From positions 6,572,001-6,636,000 of the forward strand of contig NZ_JAUSVA010000002.1 in NCBI RefSeq assembly GCF_030813695.1: a stretch of 64,000 nucleotides of DNA. The letters are read 5' to 3'. Source of the stretch: Kitasatospora herbaricolor. GTDB taxonomy: Bacteria > Actinomycetota > Actinomycetes > Streptomycetales > Streptomycetaceae. The notes under the pieces are model-generated. The model saw nothing but the letters and a program-made list of their open reading frames with translations. It was not told where the DNA came from and did not search any database. Numbering within the stretch: position 1 is the stretch's first letter; the number at the start of each line of letters is the position of its first letter. A program made the translations under genes and the position numbers. Below are positions 17,020-24,604 of this stretch, piece by piece.

Positions 17020-17071
17020 CGCGCTGACCGACCACGGGACCCGCCGGGAACGGGCGGGGCGGTGAGCAACA

Positions 17072-17104
17072 GGGGGAGCCGGTCCGTCGCGGGCCGGCTC
17101 CCCC
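17072..17104. terminator. Bidirectional terminator hairpin
   Basis: GGGGGAGCCGG (17072-17082) pairs perfectly with CCGGCTCCCCC (17094-17104). It sits between the convergent subtilase and HipA-like genes. Confidence 0.8.
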
Positions 17105-17190
17105 GTACGTGGTCGTACCGGCGGTCTCCGCCGTGCCCGGCGGCCGTACGGCGGCCGGGGTCCGTCGGTCCGGTCCGCCGGCCGGGCCGG

Positions 17191-18096
17191 TCAGCCGAAG
17201 TGGCCCCGGCCGTCGATCTCGACGGCCGGCTGCCCGTGCAGGTCCGGCACCTGCTGCAGCCAGGCGGGCCGGCCCGCCCGGGTGACCGCCGCGCGCCGGG
17301 CCTCGGCCGCGCGCTGCTGCTCCGGGGTGGCGAACCCCTCCGGCAGCCAGGCCGCCGAGTCGGCCGCCCGGGCGGAGAGGTGGCCGACGTACGCCTCGCG
17401 CAGCTCGGCGGGCGAGCCGAAGCCCGGCTCGTCGGCGAGCCAGGCGTCCGGCACCAGGGCGAGCACCTCGCGCAGCAGGGCGGGGGTGACCAGCGGGGCC
17501 AGCTCGGCGTCGGCCCGGGCGACATCGGGTCGGTAGCCGCCGAGGGCGTGGTCGCTGAGGTCGTAGCGCCGGCTCACGCCGGCCGCGGCGCCGGCCCAGC
17601 GGTGGTGGAAGACCAGCGCGGCGCCGTTGTCGATCAGCCAGAGCCGGCCGTGCCAGACCATCAGGTTGGGGTTGTGGACCGTCCGGTCGACGTTGGCGGT
17701 CAGGGCGTCCAGCCAGACCACCCGGCCGGCCTCGGCGGGGTCGACGTCGATCATGCCGGGCCGGAAGTCGCGGGCGCCGGGGAGCAGATCCATCCCCAGG
17801 TTGAGGCCGCCGCTGGAGCGCAGCAGGTCCTGGATCTCGGCATCGGGCTCGTCCGCGCCCACCGCCGGGTCGAAGTCGACCAGCACCAGCGGCGGCACCC
17901 GCAGGCCCAGCCGGCGGGCCAGTTCGCCGACGATCACCTCGGCCACCAGCGCCTTGCGGCCCTGCGCGGCGCCGGTGAACTTCACCACGTACGTGCCCAG
18001 GTCGTCGGTCTCGACGACGCCGGGGACGGACCCGCCCGCGCGGAGCGGGTCGACATAGCGGACTGCGGTCACCTGATCGAGCACACCGGCCACCAT
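17191..18096 (-). CDS. HipA-like kinase-domain protein (HipA_2 family)
   Basis: A 301-residue protein resembling the HipA_2 family of HipA-fold kinases. The order is a nucleotide-binding beta sheet with VVKFTGAAQG near residue 35, LVAEVIVGELARRLGL (helix C), and then VWLDALTANVDRTVHNPNLMVWHGRLWLIDNGAAL near 125-160. The last stretch contains the catalytic-loop Asp/Asn and the metal-binding D-N pair found in HipA kinases. It lacks the HipB antitoxin partner and the DUF3037 gene that often accompanies this family in actinomycetes. It starts 31 bp after the HxlR-peroxiredoxin stop, so the two may be cotranscribed. The substrate is unknown. Confidence 0.75.
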   Translation of the reverse strand: MVAGVLDQVTAVRYVDPLRAGGSVPGVVETDDLGTYVVKFTGAAQGRKALVAEVIVGELARRLGLRVPPLVLVDFDPAVGADEPDAEIQDLLRSSGGLNLGMDLLPGARDFRPGMIDVDPAEAGRVVWLDALTANVDRTVHNPNLMVWHGRLWLIDNGAALVFHHRWAGAAAGVSRRYDLSDHALGGYRPDVARADAELAPLVTPALLREVLALVPDAWLADEPGFGSPAELREAYVGHLSARAADSAAWLPEGFATPEQQRAAEARRAAVTRAGRPAWLQQVPDLHGQPAVEIDGRGHFG

Positions 18097-18127
18097 AGCC
18101 TGCGGGCCCGGTCCGACCGCGAACGGT

Positions 18128-19060
18128 TTACCCGGCCGAGGAGGAGGCGGCCGGCGGCCCGGCCGGAAGGGCTGCCGGAGCTTCGCCGGCCACCGCCCGC
18201 GCCACCGCGAGGGCCCGGTCGACGGCCGCCGGGATGTCCGCGACCGGGAAGACCACGTGCCGGACCACCCGCTCGCGGTCCACCACCAGGACGGACCGCT
18301 TCAGCCGCAGGCCTTGGCCCACGTGGAAGGTGGGCAGCCGCAGCGCCGCCGCCAGCCGGACGTCGGCGTCGGACAGCAGGGCGAACGGCAGGTCCTCCGC
18401 GGTGGCGAACGCCCGCTGCTCGTCCGGTCGCTGGGTGCTGACGCCGTGCACGGCCGCGCCGGCCGCCCGGAAGTCCGGGTACGCGTCGCGGAACAGCCGG
18501 TTCTCCAGGGTGCAGCCGACCGCGCCCGGGACGGCGTTCCACTCCGCGGGCAGCGGGGCGGGCCGGCCGGTCGCCGGGTAGCAGAACAGCACCGTGACGG
18601 CCGCCGCCGGGTCGACCGGGTCCAGCTCGATGCCGGTGTGCGCGGGCAGGGTGAGCGCCGGCAGCCGGGTGCCGGGCAGGGCGAGCATCCGGGCCGCCTC
18701 GGCGCTGTCCGGCGCGGCGGAGCCGGAGAGCGTGCCGTCGCCGAGCAGCCAGCGGTCGGCCCAGTCCTGCATGGTGACCAGGACCGGGAGCAGTCCGCGC
18801 CCGGCCTCGGTCAGCCGGTACTCGTAGCGGACCGGGCCCCGCTGGTAGGGCACCCGCTCCAGGACGCCGCTCTCGCCGAGGTGGACCAGCCGTTCGGTGA
18901 GCACCTTGCGGGAGATGCCGAGCTCGTGCTGGAGGTCGTCGAAGCGCAGCCGGCCGCGGGCCACCTCGCGGACCACCAGGATGCTCCACCAGTCGCCGAT
19001 CACGGCCGCGGACTGGGCGATCGCGCAGTCCGCGTCGCGTTCGGGCACTGCTCTGGGCAC
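18128..19060 (-). CDS. HxlR-family regulator fused to a peroxiredoxin domain
   Basis: A 310-residue fusion. Residues about 8-105 form an HxlR winged helix (CAIAQSAAVIGDWWSILVVRE, LGISRKVLTERL, YRLTEAGRGLLPVL), with Cys12 in the place of the redox-sensing Cys of HxlR regulators. Residues about 130-290 are an AhpC/TSA (PrxQ/BCP-like) domain: Cys183 in GCTLENRLFRD matches the peroxidatic Cys, and Cys160 is a possible partner. Thus one protein could both react with peroxide and bind DNA. The GTG at 19060 has GAAGGAGG upstream; an ATG at 19168 without a ribosome site would add a disordered tail. It probably represses itself through the palindrome 140 bp upstream. Confidence 0.88.
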   Translation of the reverse strand: MPRAVPERDADCAIAQSAAVIGDWWSILVVREVARGRLRFDDLQHELGISRKVLTERLVHLGESGVLERVPYQRGPVRYEYRLTEAGRGLLPVLVTMQDWADRWLLGDGTLSGSAAPDSAEAARMLALPGTRLPALTLPAHTGIELDPVDPAAAVTVLFCYPATGRPAPLPAEWNAVPGAVGCTLENRLFRDAYPDFRAAGAAVHGVSTQRPDEQRAFATAEDLPFALLSDADVRLAAALRLPTFHVGQGLRLKRSVLVVDRERVVRHVVFPVADIPAAVDRALAVARAVAGEAPAALPAGPPAASSSAG

Positions 19061-19196
19061 GGCCGCTCCTCCTTCGCGGGCCGGTGGCTTCGGGCCGGCC
19101 CCTCCCCGGCCGGTGCCTTCTCCGGCCCGCTCGTCCGCGGGCCGGCGCGGCGCCGGCGGGCTCCCCATCCTCGCACCGGGCTTGCGAGTTTCAAAA

Positions 19197-19214
19197 GGGA
19201 ACTAGTAAGTTCCC
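19197..19214. promoter_or_regulatory. Palindromic HxlR-type operator
   Basis: GGGAACTAGTAAGTTCCC has perfect 7-bp arms around a 4-bp spacer in an unusually A/T-rich patch, upstream of the HxlR-peroxiredoxin gene. HxlR proteins usually bind such inverted repeats at their own promoter. Binding is inferred. Confidence 0.5.
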
Positions 19215-19308
19215 AATCGGAACTCATGGCGCCCGCCGGGGCACGCCCGCCGCCACGCCCGCCGCCACCCGTCGAGCGCCCCGGGCGCCTGCGGCCGTGA
19301 AACCGTCC

Positions 19309-19370
19309 GCCCCGACGGCCCCACCGTCCCGACCGCCCCGCCCCGACGGCCCCACCGTCCCGACCGCCCC
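19309..19370. repeat. 31-bp direct repeat, two copies
   Basis: Two adjacent identical 31-bp units (19309-19339, 19340-19370) of C-rich sequence lie just before the ABC permease ribosome site. A partial third unit (GCCCTGACA) follows. No coding role is apparent. Confidence 0.7.
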
Positions 19371-19394
19371 GCCCTGACATCCGGAAGGAGCCGC

Positions 19395-20198
19395 ATGCCC
19401 GTCGCCTGGGCGACCCTGCGCCGCACCTGGACCATGACCAGCCGGGCCTACCCCTGGTCCTACGCCGTCGGCTGCCTGCTGACCGGCGTCCTCACCATCG
19501 GCCTCTCCTACCTCGCGCTGCACGCCATCGGCGGCGGCACGGTGGCCGCCGACTTCACCGCCCGCACCGGCGGCGCCGACTACCTCGGCTACATCGCGAT
19601 CGGCGCCGGCGCCTTCATGTTCACCGTCCGGCTGCTGCTCTGGAGCAGCAAGGCGCTGATCACCGAACAGCGCCAGGGCACCCTCGGCGCGCTGCTCGTC
19701 GCCCCCGCCGGCCGGCTGCCCTACCTGCTGGGCTTCACCGGGTTCGCGCTGGCCAACACCGTGGTGGAGGTGGGCCTGCTCGGCGGCTTCGCGGCCCTGC
19801 TCGGCATCACCCTGCCCGCCTGCCAGCCGCTCGCCGCCCTCGCCGGGGTCCTGGCCCTGGCCTTCGCGGTCTTCGCCGTCTCGGTCGTCCTCGGCGCCCT
19901 GATGATCGTCGCGGGGGAGGCGCACATCTCGCAGAACACCGTCTTCCTCGCCGTCTCCCTGCTCTGTGGCGTCACCTTCCCCAACAGTTACCTGCCCGCG
20001 CCCGCCCGCTGGCTGGCCGAGACCCTGCCGGTCACCTCGGCGATGGACGTGCTGCGCGGCGCCCTCTCGCACGGCGCCGGCCTCGCCGACCTCGCACCGC
20101 GGCTCCTCACCTGCCTCGCCCTCGGCGCCGGGTACCTGCTGCTCGGCCTGCTCGTCCTGCCCGGCGCCGAACGCCGTGCCGTCGAACGGAGTTACTGA
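19395..20198 (+). CDS. ABC-2-type transporter permease (first subunit)
   Basis: A 267-residue integral membrane protein with about six hydrophobic segments (near 25-45, 65-85, 110-135, 140-175, 185-200 and 235-258) and the ABC-2 ITEQRQGTLGALLVAP coupling region near 94-109. The start has a GGAAGGAG site. The ATPase begins at the next base after its stop and a second, unlike permease follows. This suggests a heteromeric exporter of a drug, lipid or polymer. The exported compound cannot be told from sequence. Confidence 0.85.
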   Translation: MPVAWATLRRTWTMTSRAYPWSYAVGCLLTGVLTIGLSYLALHAIGGGTVAADFTARTGGADYLGYIAIGAGAFMFTVRLLLWSSKALITEQRQGTLGALLVAPAGRLPYLLGFTGFALANTVVEVGLLGGFAALLGITLPACQPLAALAGVLALAFAVFAVSVVLGALMIVAGEAHISQNTVFLAVSLLCGVTFPNSYLPAPARWLAETLPVTSAMDVLRGALSHGAGLADLAPRLLTCLALGAGYLLLGLLVLPGAERRAVERSY

Positions 20199-20199
20199 C

Positions 20200-21276
20200 G
20201 TGATCCGCACCCACGACCTCCGCAAGACCTTCCGGGCCCGGGAGAAGGGCCTGTTCGGTCCGCGCCTGGAGAAGACCGCCGTGGACGGCCTCGACCTGCT
20301 GATCCCGCCCGGCCGGGTGACCGGTCTGCTGGGCCTCAACGGCGCCGGCAAGACCTCCACCATCAAGATCCTCGCCACCCTGCTGCGCCCCACCTCGGGC
20401 ACCGTCACCCTGGACGGCCTCGACCTGGTCCAGCACGCCCGGGAGGCCCGCCGCCGGATCAACCTGATCGCCGGCGGCGAGCGGATGGTCTACGGCAAGC
20501 TCACCGGTGCCGAGAACCTGCGCTACTTCGGCCGGCTCTACGACGTGCCGACCCCGGTCCTGCGCCGCCGGACCGGTGAACTGCTGGACCTCGTCGGCCT
20601 CGGCCACGCCGCCGACGTCCCGGTCGAGCGCTACTCGCGCGGCATGGCCCAGCGGCTGTCGATCGCCCGCGGGCTGGTCAACGACCCCGCGTACCTGCTG
20701 CTCGACGAGCCCACCCTCGGCCTGGACGCCCCGATCGCCCGCGACCTGCGCCGGGTCGTCGCCGAGCTCGCCGCCGAGGGCCGGGGCGTCCTGCTCACCT
20801 CGCACTACCTGGCCGAGGTCGAGGAGCTCTGCCGGCACGTCTACGTGATCGCCGACGGCCGGCACCTGGCCGAGGGCAGCCCGGCCGAGCTCAAGGCGGC
20901 CACCGGCAGCCACCGGGCCGTCCGGGTCACCGTCACCAATCCGTCGCCCGAACTCACCGACCGGATCACCGAGTTCGTCCGCGGGATCGGCACCGAGCCG
21001 CAGCTCGCCCCGACCGCGGAGGGGGGCCTGCTGGTGACCGTCCACCACCCCGAGGACATCGCCGGCCCGCTGGCCGGGGCCGTCGTCGGGGCGGGCGGGG
21101 CGATCGGCGGCCTGGAGGTCACCGAGGCCAGCCTGGAGGACGCCATCCTCGCGCTCGCCGACGGCGGCGCCGGGCGCGGCCCCGGCCCCGGCCCCGGCCC
21201 CGGCCCCGGCCCCGGCCCCGGCCCCGGCCCCGGCCCGGCCGACCGGGCGGGCGCCGGCGCGGAGGTGGCGGCGTGA
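20200..21276 (+). CDS. ABC transporter ATPase with Gly-Pro repeat tail
   Basis: A 358-residue nucleotide-binding subunit. Walker A is GLNGAGKT near residue 44. The signature is YSRGMAQRLSIARGL near 146, where the usual LSGGQ reads YSRGM, and Walker B is LLLDEPTLGLD near 167. The switch His lies in LLTSHYLAEVEE. The start is a GTG two bases past the permease stop. After the ATPase and an accessory domain of about 85 residues, the C-terminus is a low-complexity stretch of alternating Gly and Pro (about residues 327-347). The stop overlaps the next permease start (GTGA). Confidence 0.9.
   Translation: MIRTHDLRKTFRAREKGLFGPRLEKTAVDGLDLLIPPGRVTGLLGLNGAGKTSTIKILATLLRPTSGTVTLDGLDLVQHAREARRRINLIAGGERMVYGKLTGAENLRYFGRLYDVPTPVLRRRTGELLDLVGLGHAADVPVERYSRGMAQRLSIARGLVNDPAYLLLDEPTLGLDAPIARDLRRVVAELAAEGRGVLLTSHYLAEVEELCRHVYVIADGRHLAEGSPAELKAATGSHRAVRVTVTNPSPELTDRITEFVRGIGTEPQLAPTAEGGLLVTVHHPEDIAGPLAGAVVGAGGAIGGLEVTEASLEDAILALADGGAGRGPGPGPGPGPGPGPGPGPGPADRAGAGAEVAA
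21177..21237 (+). repeat. GGCCCC/CCGGCC simple repeat coding (Gly-Pro)n
   Basis: About ten tandem copies of the hexamer GGCCCC encode alternating Gly-Pro at the C-terminus of the ATPase. In-frame hexamer gain or loss is likely between strains. Assembly errors are also possible at such a repeat. Confidence 0.9.
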
Positions 21277-22277
21277 GCGGGCACTCCCGGGACCCGGGCG
21301 CCCTGCCCAGCACCGAGGCCCTGCTGCTGCCGCTCGCCGACCGGCTGCTGCCGCTGCGGCCCGGCGAGCCCGGCCGGCCCGGCGGCCCCGGCCCCGTCCG
21401 ACCGCCCCGCCGGCCGCGTCCCCTCCGGCCGGCCGCCCGCCGGGCCCGCACCGAACTGCGCCACGCCGGAAAGGTGTTCGCCGCCGAGGCGCTCAAGCAG
21501 CACCGGACCATGTTCGGGCAGCCGCTGGTGGTGGCCTCCATGCTGATCTGGCCGCTCCTCCAGCTCGCCGCCACCTACTACACCCTGCACCCGATCGCGG
21601 CGGGATCGGCGGCCGCCGCCCGGTGGCCGCTCGCCGCCGACCCGGCGAAGCTGCTCGGCTTCCTCGCCACCGGCGCGCTCGCCTGGGCGTTCTTCTTCTC
21701 CCTGGTGCAGTCCGCCTGGAACTTCTCCTACGAGCGGACCACCGGCACCCTCGAACTGCTCTTCCTCTCACCCGCCGGCCGGGTGGTGCTGATGCTCGCC
21801 AACGGCGCCGGCGCGCTGCTGCAGAACGCCTGGCTGCTCACCTGCTTCCTCGGCGCGGCCGCCTTCGGCTTCGGCAGCCTCCAGGTGGCCGGCCCCTGGA
21901 TGTACCCCGTGGTGCTGCTGGCCCTGCTGCTGCCGGCGATGGCCTGGGGCGCGCTGCTCAACAGCCTGATGGTGTTCTCCCGGGACTCCACCTTCGTCTA
22001 CACCGTGCTGGACGACCCGATGTGGTTCGTCGGCGGTGTCCGGCTGCCGGTGTTCGCGCTGCCCGGCGTGCTCCGGGTGCTCGGCGCGGCGCTGCCGCTG
22101 ACCGGCAGCCTGGCGGTGGTGCGCGGCGCCCTGCTGGAGCGTCAGGGCCTGGGCGAGCTGGCGCCGGCGCTGGCCCGGCTGGCCGTACTCTGCGTCCTGC
22201 TGCTCGCCGGTGCGGTGCTGGCGCTGCGACTGGGGGAGGCCAGGGCGCAGCGGACCGGCGGCCTGCGGCTGGTCTGA
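21273..22277 (+). CDS. ABC-2-type transporter permease (second subunit)
   Basis: A 334-residue permease with a Pro/Arg-rich cytoplasmic N-terminus (about 65 residues) and six predicted membrane helices from about residue 75 on. It has the ABC-2 YERTTGTLELLFLSPAGR motif near 152-169. The GTG start overlaps the ATPase stop, so the two are coupled. It is only distantly like the first permease, consistent with a heterodimeric membrane part. Confidence 0.87.
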   Translation: MSGHSRDPGALPSTEALLLPLADRLLPLRPGEPGRPGGPGPVRPPRRPRPLRPAARRARTELRHAGKVFAAEALKQHRTMFGQPLVVASMLIWPLLQLAATYYTLHPIAAGSAAAARWPLAADPAKLLGFLATGALAWAFFFSLVQSAWNFSYERTTGTLELLFLSPAGRVVLMLANGAGALLQNAWLLTCFLGAAAFGFGSLQVAGPWMYPVVLLALLLPAMAWGALLNSLMVFSRDSTFVYTVLDDPMWFVGGVRLPVFALPGVLRVLGAALPLTGSLAVVRGALLERQGLGELAPALARLAVLCVLLLAGAVLALRLGEARAQRTGGLRLV

Positions 22278-22406
22278 CCGGGCCCCGGCACCCGGCCGGC
22301 CGGCGCCCCAGCCGCCCGGCCGGCCCGGCCGCGCCGGTTTGGTGCCGGGCCGCGCCGGTGGTTGGCTTGCCGGAGATACCGGATTCCAGTCGAGGAGTGC
22401 AAGGTC

Positions 22407-22847
22407 ATGGGACAGGTGTACGCCACCACCGAGCGGGTCTACGAGGCTTCCCCCGAGCGGGTGTACGAGGCCCTCGCCGACTACCAGGTGACCCGCCCGA
22501 AGCTGCTGCCCGCGCAGTACAGCGAGTACGAGGTGCGGGCGGGCGGCACCGGCGCGGGCACCGAGGTGCACTGGCGGCTGCAGGCCACCGAGAAGCGGGT
22601 GCGGGACTGCCTCTTCACCGTCACCTCGCCCAGCCCGGAGAAGCTGGTGGAGAGCGACGCCAACTCCAGCATGGTGATCACCTGGACGGTCTCGGCGGCC
22701 GGCGAGGGCCGGGCCAAGGTGACGGTGGAGACCACCTGGCAGGGCGCGGGCGGCATCGGCGGCTTCTTCGAGCGGACCTTCGCCCCGAAGGGCCTCAACC
22801 GGATCCACGACCAGGTGCTGGCCGCCCTCGCGGACGAGGTCCGCTGA
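22407..22847 (+). CDS. SRPBCC (polyketide cyclase/START-like) family protein
   Basis: A 146-residue helix-grip protein. It opens with an amphipathic helix after YEASPERVYEALADY, then alternating strands (YEVRAGGTGAGTEVHWRLQ, KVTVETTWQG) and a long C-terminal helix that closes the pocket. The ATG at 22407 has GAGGAG upstream. Members bind hydrophobic ligands; no catalytic signature is visible. It follows the ABC operon by 129 bp and may be separately expressed. Confidence 0.8.
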   Translation: MGQVYATTERVYEASPERVYEALADYQVTRPKLLPAQYSEYEVRAGGTGAGTEVHWRLQATEKRVRDCLFTVTSPSPEKLVESDANSSMVITWTVSAAGEGRAKVTVETTWQGAGGIGGFFERTFAPKGLNRIHDQVLAALADEVR

Positions 22848-23008
22848 CCAGCGGCTGACGGCCCGGCCGGCCGGTCGGTCGCCCGAGCCCCGGGCCGGCC
22901 CGTTCGTCCGGCCCGTTCGTCCGACCGGGGCCGACGGCCGCGGCGACGGACCCGCCCGGCTCCCGGGCACAACCCGCCCGGCGGGCAAGCCCGTTCGAGC
23001 GCCCCGGA

Positions 23009-23039
23009 CACCCGTACGGCCGTCGGCGCCGTACGGGTG
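23009..23039 (+). terminator. Terminator after the SRPBCC gene
   Basis: CACCCGTACGG (23009-23019) pairs with CCGTACGGGTG (23029-23039), a perfect 11-bp stem. The rest of 22848-23103 is non-coding with short repeats of CCCGTTCGTCC. Confidence 0.7.
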
Positions 23040-23103
23040 GAAGCCGTCCCGGGCGGGCGGCGGAGGGGTTCGGCGGCGGTGGCCGGACCCTAGGCTCGCG
23101 GCC

Positions 23104-24273
23104 GTGTCTATGACGATCCTTCACATCGCCCAGCCCGTCGACGGCGGGGTCGCCCGGGTGCTGGTCGACCTGGTCCGCGGCCAGCGCGAGGCGGGCCACC
23201 GGGTGCTGGTGGCCTGCCCGGGCGGCGGCCGGCTGGAGCCCGAGGCCGCCGCGGCGGGGGCGCTGGTGCGGGACTGGCCGGCCCGCCGCTCGCCCGGCCC
23301 GGCGACCGCGGCCGAGGCCTGGCGGCTGCGCCGGATCGTCCGGGACGCGCAGCCGGACGTGCTCCACCTGCACAGCGCCAAGGCGGGACTGGCCGGCCGG
23401 CTGGCCGTCCGGGGGGCGGTACCGACCGTCTTCCAGCCGCACGCCTGGTCGTTCGCGGCGGTGGACGGCCCGCTGGCGGCGGCCACCCTGCGCTGGGAGC
23501 GGTACGCGGCCCGCTGGGCGGACCGGGTGCTCTGCGTCAGCGAGCAGGAGCGACGGGACGGCGAGGCCGCCGGGGTCCGGGCGCGCTGGACGGTCGTCCC
23601 GAACGGCGTGGACGTACGCCACCACACGCCCGCCGACCGGCGGGCGGCCCGGATGTCGCTGGGCCTGGACCTGGAGGCGCCGCTCGCGGTCTGCGTCGGC
23701 CGGCTCTGCCGCCAGAAGGGCCAGGACGTCCTGCTCGCGGCCTGGCCGCAGGTGCTGGCGCGGGTGCCGGCGGCCCGGCTGGCGCTGGTCGGCGGCGGCC
23801 CGGACGAGGCCTTGCTGGCCGCCACGGTAAGGGAGTTGGCGGAGCCGTTCCGGGTCAGGGCGGCCGGGGACGTGCCGGATCCGCGCCCCTGGCTGGCGGC
23901 GGCCGACCTGGTGGTGCTGCCCTCGCGCTGGGAGGGGATGGCGCTGGCGCCGCTGGAGGCGATGGCGGCCGGCCGGCCCGTCCTGCTGACCGACGTGCCG
24001 GGCGCCCGGGAGTGCCTGCCGCCGTCGGAGCGGGCGGGCGGGACGGTGCCGGCGGAGGATCCGCTCGCGCTGGCCACGGGGATCGCGCGGGCGCTGGCGG
24101 ATCCGATCGAATGCGAACGGCGGGGGGCGGCGGCCCGGGCGCACGTGACGGCGCGCCACGACGTCCGGGCGGTGGTGGAGCAGGTCGAGGAGCTGTACCG
24201 GACGGTTGTGCGGGCGGACCGGGCCGGGCGGACAGCCGGGCGCGGCGGGGACCGTGTCCCGGGGCGGATCTGA
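23104..24273 (+). CDS. GT4-family glycosyltransferase
   Basis: A 389-residue GT-B glycosyltransferase. The N-domain opens with ILHIAQPVDGGVARVLVDL, has DVLHLHSAKAGLAGRLA near 95 and the linker VVPNGVDV near 165. The C-domain has VGRLCRQKGQDVLLAAW and the donor-binding LPSRWEGMALAPLEAMAAGRPV (an E-x7-E motif) near 275-296. The start is the GTG at 23104 or ATG at 23110. It probably adds a sugar to a lipid-linked repeat unit made by the adjacent exopolysaccharide locus, although a 331-bp gap with a likely promoter separates them. Confidence 0.87.
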   Translation: MSMTILHIAQPVDGGVARVLVDLVRGQREAGHRVLVACPGGGRLEPEAAAAGALVRDWPARRSPGPATAAEAWRLRRIVRDAQPDVLHLHSAKAGLAGRLAVRGAVPTVFQPHAWSFAAVDGPLAAATLRWERYAARWADRVLCVSEQERRDGEAAGVRARWTVVPNGVDVRHHTPADRRAARMSLGLDLEAPLAVCVGRLCRQKGQDVLLAAWPQVLARVPAARLALVGGGPDEALLAATVRELAEPFRVRAAGDVPDPRPWLAAADLVVLPSRWEGMALAPLEAMAAGRPVLLTDVPGARECLPPSERAGGTVPAEDPLALATGIARALADPIECERRGAAARAHVTARHDVRAVVEQVEELYRTVVRADRAGRTAGRGGDRVPGRI

Positions 24274-24604
24274 TCGTTCTACCAGCCGTGAATGCTCGCC
24301 GCGAAGGTGCTGCCGTATTCGCACCTCAACCGAATAGGACGAGGCTTCAAGTCGGACATTCCTATTAATGGGCGGGTGGAATGAAGTGGCACGTCAACTG
24401 CCAGGAAAAAAGCCAGCGTTCGGTATTGTCTGAATTTGCCTGCTTCCTTTCCATTCGCATCGGCAGTCCACCGAACATGCCGAAATTCGTTCGCGGCGGC
24501 AGGTACCACCTGGACCGCGCCCACCGGGCCGGGACGGCCGCCCCGGGGGACCGGGAGCCGCACTCCCGACGTCACGGGCACACAGCAGGGGAGTTCGTGC
24601 GCTG
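24274..24604 (+). promoter_or_regulatory. A/T-rich leader region of the exopolysaccharide operon
   Basis: A 331-bp gap without a plausible gene. Bases about 24280-24500 are far richer in A/T than anything else nearby (for example around 24340-24370 and 24405-24470), then normal G+C returns. It must hold the promoter of the next genes, and perhaps binding sites. I could not identify a clear -35/-10 pair or a known riboswitch. Confidence 0.45.
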
